From contig CAZLDI010000010.1 in NCBI GenBank assembly GCA_964558415.1, positions 48,350 through 112,349 of the forward strand: a DNA stretch of 64,000 nt, written 5' to 3'. Origin of the DNA: CAZLDI01 sp964558415 (GTDB taxonomy: Bacteria > Chloroflexota > Dehalococcoidia > SM23-28-2 > RBG-16-64-32). The stretch's first letter is position 1. Every line of letters begins with the position of its first letter. Positions 49,968 to 59,328 of the stretch are shown piece by piece. The notes below the pieces were generated by a model. That model saw nothing but the letters and a program-made list of their open reading frames with translations. It did no database searches and had not been told where the DNA came from. The translations under genes were made by a program, and so were the position numbers.

Positions 49968-50336
49968 ATGGGCCGCACCCTGATGTACAGCGCCATCGGC
50001 GGCCTCGCCGTCTTCGTCCTGAGCGCGGCGTTCCTCGTCCAGAGTGGCGGCGGCTCCATCGCGCAGGCCGGCGATCGCTCCATCCACGACCTCTTCCTTG
50101 AGCCCGAGCGCTTCGACGGCGCGGGTGTCACCACGGAAGGCGTCCTGCGTCCGGGTAACTCCGGCGAGGAGTTCCTCGTTACAGCGGACGGTCTCGGCAT
50201 CATAGTCAGGTCCGATTCGCTGGACCGCCTGCGAGAGTTAGAGGGACGCAAGGTGCGAATCTCCGGGCGCTTTGGCGTCGACGAGGATGCCGGCGTATTC
50301 ATCGACGCCATCACGATCGTCGAGATCGAGGCTTAG
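49968..50336 (+). CDS. exported OB-fold-like protein, unknown
   Basis: 122 residues. N-terminal hydrophobic helix (LMYSAIGGLAVFVLSAAFLV) and a small beta-barrel-like domain (GAGVTTEGVLRPG, GLGIIVRSD, GRKVRISGRFGVDEDAG) like the tRNA_anti/CcmE-type OB fold. Between cysM and the peptidase, in the same operon. No function assigned. Confidence 0.65.
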   Translation: MGRTLMYSAIGGLAVFVLSAAFLVQSGGGSIAQAGDRSIHDLFLEPERFDGAGVTTEGVLRPGNSGEEFLVTADGLGIIVRSDSLDRLRELEGRKVRISGRFGVDEDAGVFIDAITIVEIEA

Positions 50337-50339
50337 GGC

Positions 50340-50738
50340 GTGGCGCTGAAACTGGACCAGCCGCTTCTCGACGAGATGGTCGCCCACGCGCTCGCGGATG
50401 CACCGAACGAGTGTTGCGGCATCATCGGCGGCAAAGACGGCGCCGCGACGAAGCTATTCCGGGCGAATAACGCGGAGGCGAGCCCCTGGCGCTACAAGGT
50501 GGACGACAAAGACCTCTTCCGTATCTATCGCGAGTGTGACGACAACGGCTGGGACTTCCTCGCGATCTACCACTCCCATACCGCCAGTGAGGCGTACCCT
50601 TCGCCCACTGACGTCCGCCTGGCGTTCTGGCCGGAAGCCTACTATATCCTCGTCTCGGTGCAGGACCCCGAGAATCCCCTTGTGCGCGCCTACCGCATCC
50701 TGGAGGGCGCGATCAGCGAGCAAGAAATTACTTCGTAG
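50340..50738 (+). CDS. mec: Mec-like JAMM/MPN+ metallopeptidase
   Basis: 132 residues from GTG 50340. An upstream Glu (ECCGIIGG near 25) and the JAMM motif HSHTASEAYPSPTD near 79-92 give zinc ligands His, His, Asp. In Mycobacterium Mec releases cysteine from CysO-Cys. Operon context completes that pathway. Confidence 0.92.
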   Translation: MALKLDQPLLDEMVAHALADAPNECCGIIGGKDGAATKLFRANNAEASPWRYKVDDKDLFRIYRECDDNGWDFLAIYHSHTASEAYPSPTDVRLAFWPEAYYILVSVQDPENPLVRAYRILEGAISEQEITS

Positions 50739-50771
50739 CGCCGCAGAACAGGGAGGGACCGCGGTGCGTCA

Positions 50772-51413
50772 TCACTGGCCGGGAGAGATGAAGTCTTTGA
50801 TATCGATGCTGTACCCGCCCGCCTCCAGCACGTCCTCCGACCACTCGAACACGAAGACGCCCGGCGCGAAGGCCCGCTCGTGGCTCGTCAAGAACGTCAG
50901 CAAGAGCACCCAGAGTGCGAAGCCGGCCAGGGTCGCTACCATGATCCGAAACTCGCCGATCTTCGGATATGCGGCCCGCAGCCCGTACGTCGTATAGAAG
51001 AACATCGCCGCCACGGCCAGGATCCCGAATGCGAACGCGAGACCGGGAACGAAGACGAAGAGCGAGACAGCGAACGGCAGGTGGCCCAGGCAGCCCACGC
51101 GCATCACACCATCCCAGGTAAGCGTTTCGCCGTACAGCCACGTCAGTAGCGCCCACGTGACCAGCATTCCGAATATCCAGAGCACAATCAGGAAGAAGGT
51201 GCCCAGGATGAACGCCTCCAGGAAGAACCCTTCCGCTTCGTCTACGATCACCTGGGACCACAAGAAGGCCCCCAATCCCGCAAGCAGCACGCTGACTGCG
51301 GCTGCGGCGAGCGCCCACGGCGTGAACGTCGCGTCGTCTCGCGCTTCCTCGAACGCCTTGCCGTCCAGCAAGAGCGCCCTTCTGATGCGCGCTACCACTT
51401 CGTCAAATTTCAT
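50772..51413 (-). CDS. YIP1-family membrane protein
   Basis: 213 residues, five helices (such as ALAAAAVSVLLAGLGAFLW and GTFFLIVLWIFGMLVTWALL), N-terminal FDEVVARIRRALLLDGKAFEE typical of bacterial YIP1 proteins. Role unknown. AGGAGG precedes the ATG. Convergent with the mec-like gene. Confidence 0.82.
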   Translation of the reverse strand: MKFDEVVARIRRALLLDGKAFEEARDDATFTPWALAAAAVSVLLAGLGAFLWSQVIVDEAEGFFLEAFILGTFFLIVLWIFGMLVTWALLTWLYGETLTWDGVMRVGCLGHLPFAVSLFVFVPGLAFAFGILAVAAMFFYTTYGLRAAYPKIGEFRIMVATLAGFALWVLLLTFLTSHERAFAPGVFVFEWSEDVLEAGGYSIDIKDFISPGQ

Positions 51414-51593
51414 ACGGTCCTCCTCGGGCCTTTCTTGGTCTCAGTCTGCGCACTAGCCCCCTGAATAGTCAAGTATATCACTCAATCGCTTATGCGGATT
51501 AGCCACCGGAGGATCCCGACCCGTTTCCTTTGACACAGGCGGCCCGCGTAGTGGATCGTGGCCGTGTCTCGATCCCACGCAAGGAGGCGCCCG

Positions 51594-51785
51594 ATGATCG
51601 ACCCGAAGGACGAAGCGGCCGTGCTCATGGCCCTCGCAGGCATCCCGCTGCCACCTGACCGCGCGCCGGCTCTTGCTGCCGGACTCGCCGGCGTCAGGCG
51701 CATAGCCGGGACTCTGGCCCGCACAGACTTCGGAGACGCTGAGCCCGCGGCGCGTTTTCGCGCCCCGCGACCCGAGAGCAGATGA
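51594..51785 (+). CDS. AtzG-like (DUF4089) small subunit
   Basis: 63 residues from ATG 51594 (site AAGGAGG 7 nt before). LMALAGIPLPPDRAPALAAG and LARTDFGDAEPAARFR resemble AtzG, the small partner of AtzE-type amidases. Its ATGA overlap with the amidase gene supports a complex. A TTGACA at 51530 may be the -35; 51414-51593 holds nothing else. Confidence 0.72.
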   Translation: MIDPKDEAAVLMALAGIPLPPDRAPALAAGLAGVRRIAGTLARTDFGDAEPAARFRAPRPESR

Positions 51786-53176
51786 CCACCGCCGACCTCC
51801 ACCGGCTCTCGATCTCCGAGGCCGCGGCGCTCATCAAAGAGCGAAAGCTCTCGCCCGTTGAACTGACGCAGGCCTGCCTCGATCGGATAGACCGCCTTCA
51901 GCCGCAGCTCAACGCCTTCATCACACTGACCGCGGACGACGCCGTGAAGACTGCGCGGGAAGCGGAGGCTGAGATTGCGCGCGGCGACCATCGGGGTCCG
52001 CTGCACGGAATCCCGATCGCGCTCAAGGACCTGTTCGACGTTTCAGGGGTCCCAACGACGGCCGGATCGAAGATTCTGGCGGGAAACATCGCCGCTGCTG
52101 ATTCCGCGTCAGCCGCGCGACTCAGAGATGCCGGGGCCGTCATCCTCGGCAAGCTCAACCTGCACGAGTTTGCTTACGGCGCAACCGGCGTCAACCCTCA
52201 CTTCGGCGCCTGCCGCAACCCCTGGGACACGGAGCGCATCTGCGGCGGCTCCAGCTCCGGCTCCGGCTCAGCGGTCGCCGCCGGTCTCTGTTTCGCGGCT
52301 CTCGGTACGGACACAGGCGGCTCCATTCGCATTCCCGCGTCGCTCTGCGGGATCGCCGGTCTCAAGCCCACGTTCGGCCGGGTGAGCCGCCGCGGCGTCG
52401 TGCCGCTGAGCTGGTCGCTGGACCACGTCGGCCCGATGACGCGCAGCGTCGCGGACTGCGCCATCGTCCTCCAGGCGATCGCGGGGCACGATCCGCTCGA
52501 CGCTTCGTCCGCCAACGAGGCGGTGCCGGACTATTCAGAATCGCTGGAAACCGGCATCGAGGGCCTGCGCGCCGGGGTCCCGCGCGAGCTCTTCTTCGAC
52601 AACCTGGACCCCGAAGTGGAGGGGCCGGTCCGCGCCGCCATCAAGACTCTCGAAGGCCTGGGCGCGCGCGTGACAGAGATTGGCCTGCCGTACATCACGG
52701 AGATTCCCGGCGGCCTCACCGCCATCATGCTGCCGGAGGCGCTCGCGTACCACCAGAAGTGGATGGCCGAGCGCCCGAACGACTACGGCGACGACGTGCG
52801 ATACCGGCTCGAACTGGGCGCCACATACCTCGCCGTGCACTACGTCCAGGCGCAGCGCCTGCGTGAACGGGCAGTCGCGGCCTGGCGGGAGCGAGTATTC
52901 GATAAGGTCGACCTCATCGTGACGCCGACGACCGCGGCCGCTGCCTCCCGGATCGGCGAAAGCGACCTGTCCGTGACGTTTGGACTGATCCGAAACACCA
53001 ACCCGATCAACTTCCTGGGCCTTCCCGCGCTGTCCGTGCCGTGCGGCTTTACGGCGGCCGGATTGCCGGTCGGCATGCAGCTGATCGGCCGCTGGTTCGA
53101 GGAAGCGACTGTCCTGCGCGCCTCCTTCGCCTACGAACAGGCAACGGACTGGCACGAGCGCCGCCCGCCGCTGTAG
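51782..53176 (+). CDS. amidase-signature hydrolase (AtzE/GatA-like)
   Basis: 464 residues. Ser-cisSer-Lys triad visible: Lys in IPIALKDLFDVSG near 81, the cis-Ser in GGSSSGSGSAVAAG near 158, and the nucleophile Ser in GTDTGGSIRIPASLCG near 182. With the small AtzG-like partner it is more likely a ureido/amide hydrolase than the tRNA amidotransferase, since no gatB/gatC is adjacent. Substrate unknown. Confidence 0.9.
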   Translation: MTTADLHRLSISEAAALIKERKLSPVELTQACLDRIDRLQPQLNAFITLTADDAVKTAREAEAEIARGDHRGPLHGIPIALKDLFDVSGVPTTAGSKILAGNIAAADSASAARLRDAGAVILGKLNLHEFAYGATGVNPHFGACRNPWDTERICGGSSSGSGSAVAAGLCFAALGTDTGGSIRIPASLCGIAGLKPTFGRVSRRGVVPLSWSLDHVGPMTRSVADCAIVLQAIAGHDPLDASSANEAVPDYSESLETGIEGLRAGVPRELFFDNLDPEVEGPVRAAIKTLEGLGARVTEIGLPYITEIPGGLTAIMLPEALAYHQKWMAERPNDYGDDVRYRLELGATYLAVHYVQAQRLRERAVAAWRERVFDKVDLIVTPTTAAAASRIGESDLSVTFGLIRNTNPINFLGLPALSVPCGFTAAGLPVGMQLIGRWFEEATVLRASFAYEQATDWHERRPPL

Positions 53177-53247
53177 GGCTGCTGGAGAACGGGCCTGAAG
53201 GCGAGGTCCCTACTGTGAAGAACTGCGCCTGCTAACATAGTCCCGCT

Positions 53248-54612
53248 ATGGCCGACGAAATCCGGTACTGCACGACGGAAGACGGCGTGAGTGTCGCCTA
53301 CGCGGTGTTCGGCGCTGGGCCGACGATCGCCTGCGTGAGCGGCGCCTCTGGAGATCTCAATCTGTACTCGTCCGGAATGCCCGGAATTTCCGGGCCCACG
53401 GACGCACTTGTCGGGCTTGGCTGGCGCGTCATTAGGTACGACGGTCGAGGCATGGGGTCTTCGGAGCGCGGCAAGGTGGATTTCTCCTTCGACGGGCGCC
53501 TCCGTGATCTGGAAGCCGTAATCAAACAAACGGGGGTTGACAGCTTCGCGCTCTGGGGCAGTACGCATGGCGGCCCTACCGGCGTCGCCTACGCGGCCGA
53601 GCACCCGGACCGTGTATCACATCTTGTCCTCTCCCTGACCTACGCAAAAGACGCCGATTGGTTGAAGCTAATTCCGGCGGCACGAGCGGCTCGCGCCGGC
53701 AGCACGATGGTGGAGGAGGAGTGGGAGTACCACACGCTGGCATTTGCGAACGCTGCCACCGGATTTAGTGACAGCGTTCTCGCCAATAGGTTTGCAGCGG
53801 CGCTCCGTGCGGGAATGTCAGCCACGGCTTACCTTTCGTGGAACGCCGAGAACGAGAAGATCGACGTAACCGATCTCTTGCCTCTCTTGAACGTGGCGAC
53901 GCTGGTGCTTCATAACCCATTGAGCCCATTATCCAACGTCGACCTGCTGCGCGCGCTCGCCTCGCGGATTCCGAACGCCCGCCTGATCTCAACCGAGGCT
54001 CCGGCCGCAGCGATCGACGCCTTCTTGCGCGAAGGCGAGGAACAGACCCCGCCTCCCGCGCCCGCCCGTCCTGAGCCCGTCGAAGAGCCTTCTGGCACCG
54101 CCATCATTCTGTTCGCCGACGTCGTGGACTCCACCGCCCTCACCGAGCGCCTCGGCGACGCCGCCTTCCGCGCGAAGGCGCGCGAGCTCAACGCCTCGCT
54201 GCGTACGCTGATCCGAGAGTGCGGCGGGACGCCGGTAGAAGGGCCGACTCTTGGCGACGGCGTGCTGGCATCGTTCACGTCGGCGCGGGAGGCGATCGAA
54301 GCTTCCCTGCGCTGCGCAGACGCGGGCAACCGCGAGGGATTGCCGCTACATGTGGGCGTACACGCTGGGGATGTGATGCGCGAGAAAGACCCGGACGGAC
54401 GGGCGAACGTCTATGGTGGCGCGGTGAACATCGCCGCAAGGATCGCCGGCGCATCTGCGCCGGGCGAGATACTGGTGTCGGACATCGTCCGTGGCTTGGC
54501 GCGAACGTCGGCTGGTGTGCGGTTCGAGGACCGGGGAGAGCACGCGCTCAAGGGCGTCGCCGACCCGCAGCGCCTGTTCGCGGTGCAGGAGCGCGCTAGC
54601 GCCAGTCGATAG
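53248..54612 (+). CDS. pseudo-alpha/beta-hydrolase fused to class III nucleotide cyclase (copy A)
   Basis: 454 residues. Hydrolase-like domain 1-275 with RVIRYDGRGMGSSERG and nucleophile elbow GSTHGGP, where the serine position is Thr; no acid or His is found at the usual sites. Cyclase domain from 282: FADVVDSTALTERLGDAAF (metal Asp residues), GPTLGDGVLASF (second metal Asp; Pro where ATP-selecting Lys is common), and NVYGGAVNIAARI (Asn and Arg). The architecture is that of mycobacterial Rv1900c. ATG has a CATAGT/TAACAT box just upstream. The tail overlaps the convergent TPR gene by 17 bp. Confidence 0.9.
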   Translation: MADEIRYCTTEDGVSVAYAVFGAGPTIACVSGASGDLNLYSSGMPGISGPTDALVGLGWRVIRYDGRGMGSSERGKVDFSFDGRLRDLEAVIKQTGVDSFALWGSTHGGPTGVAYAAEHPDRVSHLVLSLTYAKDADWLKLIPAARAARAGSTMVEEEWEYHTLAFANAATGFSDSVLANRFAAALRAGMSATAYLSWNAENEKIDVTDLLPLLNVATLVLHNPLSPLSNVDLLRALASRIPNARLISTEAPAAAIDAFLREGEEQTPPPAPARPEPVEEPSGTAIILFADVVDSTALTERLGDAAFRAKARELNASLRTLIRECGGTPVEGPTLGDGVLASFTSAREAIEASLRCADAGNREGLPLHVGVHAGDVMREKDPDGRANVYGGAVNIAARIAGASAPGEILVSDIVRGLARTSAGVRFEDRGEHALKGVADPQRLFAVQERASASR

Positions 54613-56566
54613 CGACCACCTGTACGGGCCGCGCGATGCCCTTCAACGCCAGCGACCTCGGTTCGGACGTCGAGAAGGCGCCGCCGGCCGAGGCTACGGT
54701 GTCCTGACTCGCGAAAATTTCGCCGGCACTGGCGACCGCCCCGATGCGCGCGGCGCAGTTGACACCGCGGCCGAAGTAATCGTCGCCCCGGCGCCTGGCG
54801 TCTCCCGTATGCACGCCGATCCGTACTTGAGGCGCGAATCCGTGATCGCGACGGTGCTCCTGCAGACCGCGTTGGATCGCCAGCGCGCACTCGATCGCCC
54901 GCTCCGCTTCTTCGAATGCGACGAAGAACCCGTCCCCACCGTGCTTGATCTCTTCTCCCGTGTGCTCAGCGAACAGCGAGCGAAGCCTCTGGTCGTGCCA
55001 GTCCAACAGGCTGTCCCAGGCGTCGTCGCCCATCGCCTCCATCAGGTCGGTAGACTTCACGATGTCCGTGAACATGAAGGTCTTCGTAGCGCGAATTCGG
55101 GCCGGGGACCGACCAGCCGCGGCGGACCCCACCTTCAGCAGCTCTCGTGCATGAAGCGCGGCCAGCCTGGCGCCCAGACGTTCGAACGTCGATCGGGCCG
55201 ACTCCAGCTCGAGTCGCGCGGACTGCTCATCGCCGCTGGCCCGGTAGGCGGCGGCCGCGCATAGCCGGGCGCGCGCCACCTCGTAGGGAGCGTCGATCTC
55301 CTGCCAGAGGCGCAGCCCGAGCCGCAGGTTCGTGAGAGCTGATTGGAAGTCGCCGTCTGCAAGCTGCAGCGCGGCCCGGCTGCACAGCGCCGTTGCATGC
55401 AGGACGGTGGTATCGTACTTTCCGGCAACCGTCTCCAACTCCTCTACCGCCGATCGCGCTGTCTCCAGGTCCGCCAGTGCGATCGCGATCTCAACCTGCG
55501 CCGGCAACATGCGCGCACGCGCCAGTTGCTCCTTATCCTGCTCTAACAGCGCGCGTCTGATCATTGCCCCGGCTGCCTCCGCCTGACCCTGAGCGAGGCG
55601 CACGAGCGCCAGCCCCGGTTGCGGGTCGCGGCCCATCTCGTGCGCCTGCCCGAACGCCTCCTCGGCTCCCTTCAGGTCGCCTGTGCGCAGACGGATCTCG
55701 CCAAGTTCGTAGAACGCCTCTCGCGCCATGACCGGATAAAGGCGTAACTCGTCGCATGCCTTTTGCGCGTCTTCCTCCGCCTCCGCCCATACCCCGCGCA
55801 GGCGCATCACCTCGGCGCGATTCACGCGGCACGTCCCCGGGTAGTAATCCAGCGCGGTCCGCTCGCACCAGCGCTTCGCAGCGTCGATCCACTCGCTCGC
55901 CCGGTTGTAGTCGGCGAGGCCACGACAGGCGCCGACGATGTTGCAGTAGATCGTAGCGCTGGCGAGAAGGCCTAACTCGCCGGCGACAGCCGCCGCCGCG
56001 GCCTCGTCCAGCAGCGCCATCCCCTCGGCAACGTCGCCTTTGGACACCAGCGCCAGGCCCTGTGTATGCAGGGCCAACGCCTCGAGGTCTCGGTCCTCGA
56101 ACTTGCGGGCGATATCGAAGGCTTGTTGCGCGGTTGCCAGCGCCCCATCCAGGTCGCCCAGTCCGATATAGACCTGGGCCTGGACGTACCCGAGAAGCCC
56201 GTGCTCTACGCATTCCGGCTCCTCTTTCAGCAGTCTCACCAAACGGCTGAGCCACCCGGCGGCAACTGAATCAGAACCCTGGGTGTTCAACTCGGCGAGG
56301 AGGCGGACGCCTGTGCTCACCGCCTGCCGCCTGTTTCCCGACTGAACGTACGCCGCGTACGCCCGCTCGTATGCGCCGATGCATTCCTGCGGCTTCAGCG
56401 CCCACATAGCAGCGTCGCCTAGGCGCTCCAGGTCCTCGGCCTCCAGGTGACCTGCGACGTCGGCGGCAGAGAGCAGTTCGAACGCCTCGCGCCAGGCCGA
56501 CCGTTCGAGCGCTTCCCTCCCTGCTTTCAGGGTGTCCTCGGTGGTGGGCTGTTCGCTGGTGGTCAT
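54596..56566 (-). CDS. TPR-repeat protein with class III adenylate cyclase domain
   Basis: 656 residues from ATG 56566 (GAGGA 8 nt before; ATG 56596 is possible). Residues 30-480 are helical TPR-type repeats. The cyclase from about 496 has FMFTDIVKST, EIKHGGDGFFVAF (Lys present before GDG) and GDDYFGRGVNCAARI (Asp, Asn, Arg), that is, a full canonical adenylate cyclase set. This contrasts with the hydrolase-type copies around it. Likely cytosolic. Confidence 0.88.
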   Translation of the reverse strand: MTTSEQPTTEDTLKAGREALERSAWREAFELLSAADVAGHLEAEDLERLGDAAMWALKPQECIGAYERAYAAYVQSGNRRQAVSTGVRLLAELNTQGSDSVAAGWLSRLVRLLKEEPECVEHGLLGYVQAQVYIGLGDLDGALATAQQAFDIARKFEDRDLEALALHTQGLALVSKGDVAEGMALLDEAAAAAVAGELGLLASATIYCNIVGACRGLADYNRASEWIDAAKRWCERTALDYYPGTCRVNRAEVMRLRGVWAEAEEDAQKACDELRLYPVMAREAFYELGEIRLRTGDLKGAEEAFGQAHEMGRDPQPGLALVRLAQGQAEAAGAMIRRALLEQDKEQLARARMLPAQVEIAIALADLETARSAVEELETVAGKYDTTVLHATALCSRAALQLADGDFQSALTNLRLGLRLWQEIDAPYEVARARLCAAAAYRASGDEQSARLELESARSTFERLGARLAALHARELLKVGSAAAGRSPARIRATKTFMFTDIVKSTDLMEAMGDDAWDSLLDWHDQRLRSLFAEHTGEEIKHGGDGFFVAFEEAERAIECALAIQRGLQEHRRDHGFAPQVRIGVHTGDARRRGDDYFGRGVNCAARIGAVASAGEIFASQDTVASAGGAFSTSEPRSLALKGIARPVQVVAIDWR

Positions 56567-56603
56567 TACCAAGTCCTCGCGAACTGAGTTTATCATCTAG
56601 GTC

Positions 56604-57800
56604 GTGAACCCGGACGTGCGCCGCATCCTCCTTGCGCAGGCGCTGCGCGCCTTTGCATACGGCTTCGGCGCCGTCGTCCTCGGCGTCACTCTGGATCAGC
56701 GCGGCTGGTCCGGGACGGAAGTCGGTCTGCTCCTCACAAGCGTCGTCGCCGGTACCGCCGCCCTGTCGTTCGCTGTGGGCACCCTCGCTGACCGCGTCGG
56801 GCGCAGGCGCTTCTACGGCGGCCTGTTCATCGGACTGGCTGCGGCGGGGGCGGCCTTCGCGCTGGTCGACGAGCTCTGGCTGCTTGCGCTGGTGGCGGTC
56901 ACCGGCACCCTTTCCGTCGACGTCGTGGAGTCCGGTCCCTTCACATCTCTCGAACAGGTGATGCTTCCCACGGGGCTGGAAGCCCGCGAGCGCACGCGGA
57001 TATTCGCGGTCTACAACGCCGTCGCCGCCGTGGCCGGCTCGCTCGGAGCGCTCGCCGCCGGCGGCCCTGCTCTGCTGCGCGACGCGGTTCCCGGCATACC
57101 GGCGGACCAGCGCTTCTTCCTGATCTTCGTCCCGGTGGGCCTGCTGGGAGCGCTCCTGGCGTCGACGCTTTCGGACGGCGTGGACGTCGAGCGGCGCGCT
57201 ACCGCGGGGGCGCCGCTCCAGCGTTCGCGCGGTACGGTCTTTCGCCTTGCCGGGCTGTTCGCGGCGGACTCGTTCGGTGGCGGCTTCGTCATCCAGAGCT
57301 TCATAGCCTACTGGCTGCGCACGAAATTCGACGTCTCTACCGAGTCGATCGGCCTCGTCTTCTTCGCCGCGGGTGGCCTGCAAGCGCTGTCGTTCCTCGC
57401 CTCCACGCGCGTCGCGCAACGGATCGGGCTGCTGAACACGATGGTCTTCACGCACCTGCCGTCAAATGCGCTGCTCGCGGCCATCGCCTTCGCCCCCAGC
57501 TTTCCGGTTGCCGTCGCGCTCTTTCTCGGGCGTCAGATGCTGAGCCAGATGGACGTCCCGACGCGACAGGCGTACATCGCCGCGCTCGTCGACCCGGACG
57601 AACGCACCGCCGCCGCGGCCTACACCAACAGCGCGCGCTACCTGACGCGGCCGCTGGGGCCGGTCCTGGCCGGGGCCGCGCAGCAGGTCGCCCTGGGCCT
57701 TCCGTTCCTCCTCGGCGGTGGCATCAAGGCGGTCTACGACCTCGCGCTCTGGGCCTGGTTCCGCCGCGTGCCCATCGACGACGAGACCCCGAACCCGTAA
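56604..57800 (+). CDS. MFS transporter
   Basis: 398 residues, 12 helices, with the MFS loop motif GTLADRVGRRRFYGG near 57 and a related loop after helix 8. Resembles drug/solute exporters. GTG start with TATCAT (56591-56596) 7 nt upstream, so probably leaderless. Divergent from the TPR-cyclase gene by 37 bp. Substrate unknown. Confidence 0.88.
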   Translation: MNPDVRRILLAQALRAFAYGFGAVVLGVTLDQRGWSGTEVGLLLTSVVAGTAALSFAVGTLADRVGRRRFYGGLFIGLAAAGAAFALVDELWLLALVAVTGTLSVDVVESGPFTSLEQVMLPTGLEARERTRIFAVYNAVAAVAGSLGALAAGGPALLRDAVPGIPADQRFFLIFVPVGLLGALLASTLSDGVDVERRATAGAPLQRSRGTVFRLAGLFAADSFGGGFVIQSFIAYWLRTKFDVSTESIGLVFFAAGGLQALSFLASTRVAQRIGLLNTMVFTHLPSNALLAAIAFAPSFPVAVALFLGRQMLSQMDVPTRQAYIAALVDPDERTAAAAYTNSARYLTRPLGPVLAGAAQQVALGLPFLLGGGIKAVYDLALWAWFRRVPIDDETPNP

Positions 57801-57803
57801 CAT

Positions 57804-58568
57804 ATGGCCACCATGACGCCTCGCGCGATCAGCGAACCGGACGCTGCGACGCTGCGCACCGTCCTCGGCCGCGAGGTGAGGCTCCCGGTGGAGGTGCGCG
57901 ACGCCACCGCGGCCGTCGCCTACTACCTGGTGCCCGCCGCCGCAGCCCAGCGCCTGATCTCTCTGTCCGGTCTCACCGTCGCCCGCTTCCTGCCCGGACG
58001 CACGCTGTGCACGATCGGCGCCATGGACTACAAGGACAACGACCTGGGCGCTTATCGCGAGATCGCGGTCACCTTCTTCGTTCGCGAAGGGGGACGCGAC
58101 GCCGGCCCGCTCGCGACCCTGCCGGACTTCCTGCGCGGCCGTCTCTCCGCGTACATCCACCAGCTTCCGGTCGACGACGAGTTCAGCTGCGAGGCGGGAC
58201 GCTTGATCTGGGGCTTCCCGAAGTTCGTCACTCAGATCGATCTTTCCCGCTCCGGCGGCGCGCAGACCGCGACACTGAGCGCTGAGGGCAGGCACGTCCT
58301 CACCCAGCGCGTGCGTAGCGGCGGGCGGAGAACGTTGCCACAGCGCACCCAGGTATCGTTCGCCTTCCGCGACGGGACGCTCTACCGCACGCCCTCCCTG
58401 ATGAACGGCGAACGGATGGGCTTCCGGCTCGGCGGCGCGGCTCTCGAGCTCGGTTCGCACGAGATGGCGGACGAACTGCGCTCGCTCGGCCTGCCGAAGC
58501 GGCCGCTGTTCAGCACCTGGATCGGCCGTATGCGCGCGCGCTTCGACGCGCCGGAGGTGATCCGATGA
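57804..58568 (+). CDS. acetoacetate decarboxylase-like protein
   Basis: 254 residues of the ADC superfamily: GAMDYKDNDLGAYREIAVTF, then CEAGRLIWGFPKFVTQID, where the lysine after Gly-Phe-Pro corresponds to the Schiff-base lysine of the family but is followed by Phe, not Lys. Many ADC-like proteins are not decarboxylases. 3 bp after the MFS gene; overlaps the next gene (ATGA). Confidence 0.82.
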   Translation: MATMTPRAISEPDAATLRTVLGREVRLPVEVRDATAAVAYYLVPAAAAQRLISLSGLTVARFLPGRTLCTIGAMDYKDNDLGAYREIAVTFFVREGGRDAGPLATLPDFLRGRLSAYIHQLPVDDEFSCEAGRLIWGFPKFVTQIDLSRSGGAQTATLSAEGRHVLTQRVRSGGRRTLPQRTQVSFAFRDGTLYRTPSLMNGERMGFRLGGAALELGSHEMADELRSLGLPKRPLFSTWIGRMRARFDAPEVIR

Positions 58569-58999
58569 AGTGGGTGACACGCGAACGGGTGAAGGTGGAC
58601 CGGGTGGCTTGCCCCTGGCTGATCAAGAAGTTCGTGGATCCGGACGCTGAGTTCCTCTTCGTCCCGCCGGGTGAAGTGGCGGCGGTTGCCGAACGAGAAG
58701 GCGCGACCCCTTACGACGTGCCCGGAGCGGAACTCGGGCATCACGACGGCAGGTGCAGCTTTGAGGCGATAGTCTCCAAATACGGCATCAAGGACCCCGC
58801 TATCGACCTGCTGGCGCGCATTGTTCACGGCGCGGACGTCGCCGACGATCTGTACGGCCGGCCCGAGGCCCCGGGGTTGAAGGCGATCGCGGAGGGGTTT
58901 CAGCAGATGGGGCTTAAGGATGACCAGGCGATCCTGGCGCTGGAGTTCCCGGTTTACGACGCGCTGTACGTGTACTGCCAGCGACAGGTGGCCGGATAG
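58565..58999 (+). CDS. ChrB C-terminal-like (chromate resistance) domain protein
   Basis: 144 residues. KWVTRERVKVDRVACPWLIK with FVDPDAEFLFVPP and ELGHHDGRCSFEAIV matches the ChrB C-terminal domain; the conserved Cys, His-His and Asp residues may bind metal. No ChrA transporter lies nearby, so chromate may not be its signal. Co-translated with the ADC-like gene. Confidence 0.85.
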   Translation: MKWVTRERVKVDRVACPWLIKKFVDPDAEFLFVPPGEVAAVAEREGATPYDVPGAELGHHDGRCSFEAIVSKYGIKDPAIDLLARIVHGADVADDLYGRPEAPGLKAIAEGFQQMGLKDDQAILALEFPVYDALYVYCQRQVAG

Positions 59000-59029
59000 C
59001 GGCCGGATCAGCTCGTTACGCCCGCATCC

Positions 59030-59262
59030 TCAGGCAATCAAAGGGATTTTGTACGGGGAATCCGATTGAATTGGGCATTTCGCATTAAGGGATTGATTGA
59101 GTTGACGCGAATTTTTTCTTTTTGGTGTCGCGGCACACGTGGCGGAGGGCTTGAAGCGACGGATTTCTTTGATTGGTGCGAAGGCAAAGCCATAGGCCCA
59201 ATGTCCGATCAAAGCGATGGCGGAGGCTGTTCGTCACGCGCATTTGAATCCAGCATAGCGCA
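59030..59262. other. low-GC island of unknown origin
   Basis: About 230 bp strikingly richer in A/T than the surroundings, with runs such as GAATTTTTTCTTTTTGG and repeated TTTGATTG. No credible gene: short open frames in both strands lack sites and domain resemblance. It separates the chrB-like gene from the cyclase array; 59263-59344 leads into the array promoter. Confidence 0.6.
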
Positions 59263-59328
59263 CGGTTGTGACAGCTAGTAGTCAGTAGCGACGCGCTCCG
59301 CTCTTCAACCCGTTCAGCGACTGGATGA

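Noticed and set aside
51782..53176. Amidase as GatA of tRNA amidotransferase
   Set aside because: The adjacent small gene resembles AtzG rather than GatC, and gatB is absent; kept as AtzE/GatA-like only.
59066..59278. Small open frame of 70 codons in the AT-rich patch
   Set aside because: No ribosome site, no domain resemblance, and an equally good frame on the other strand.
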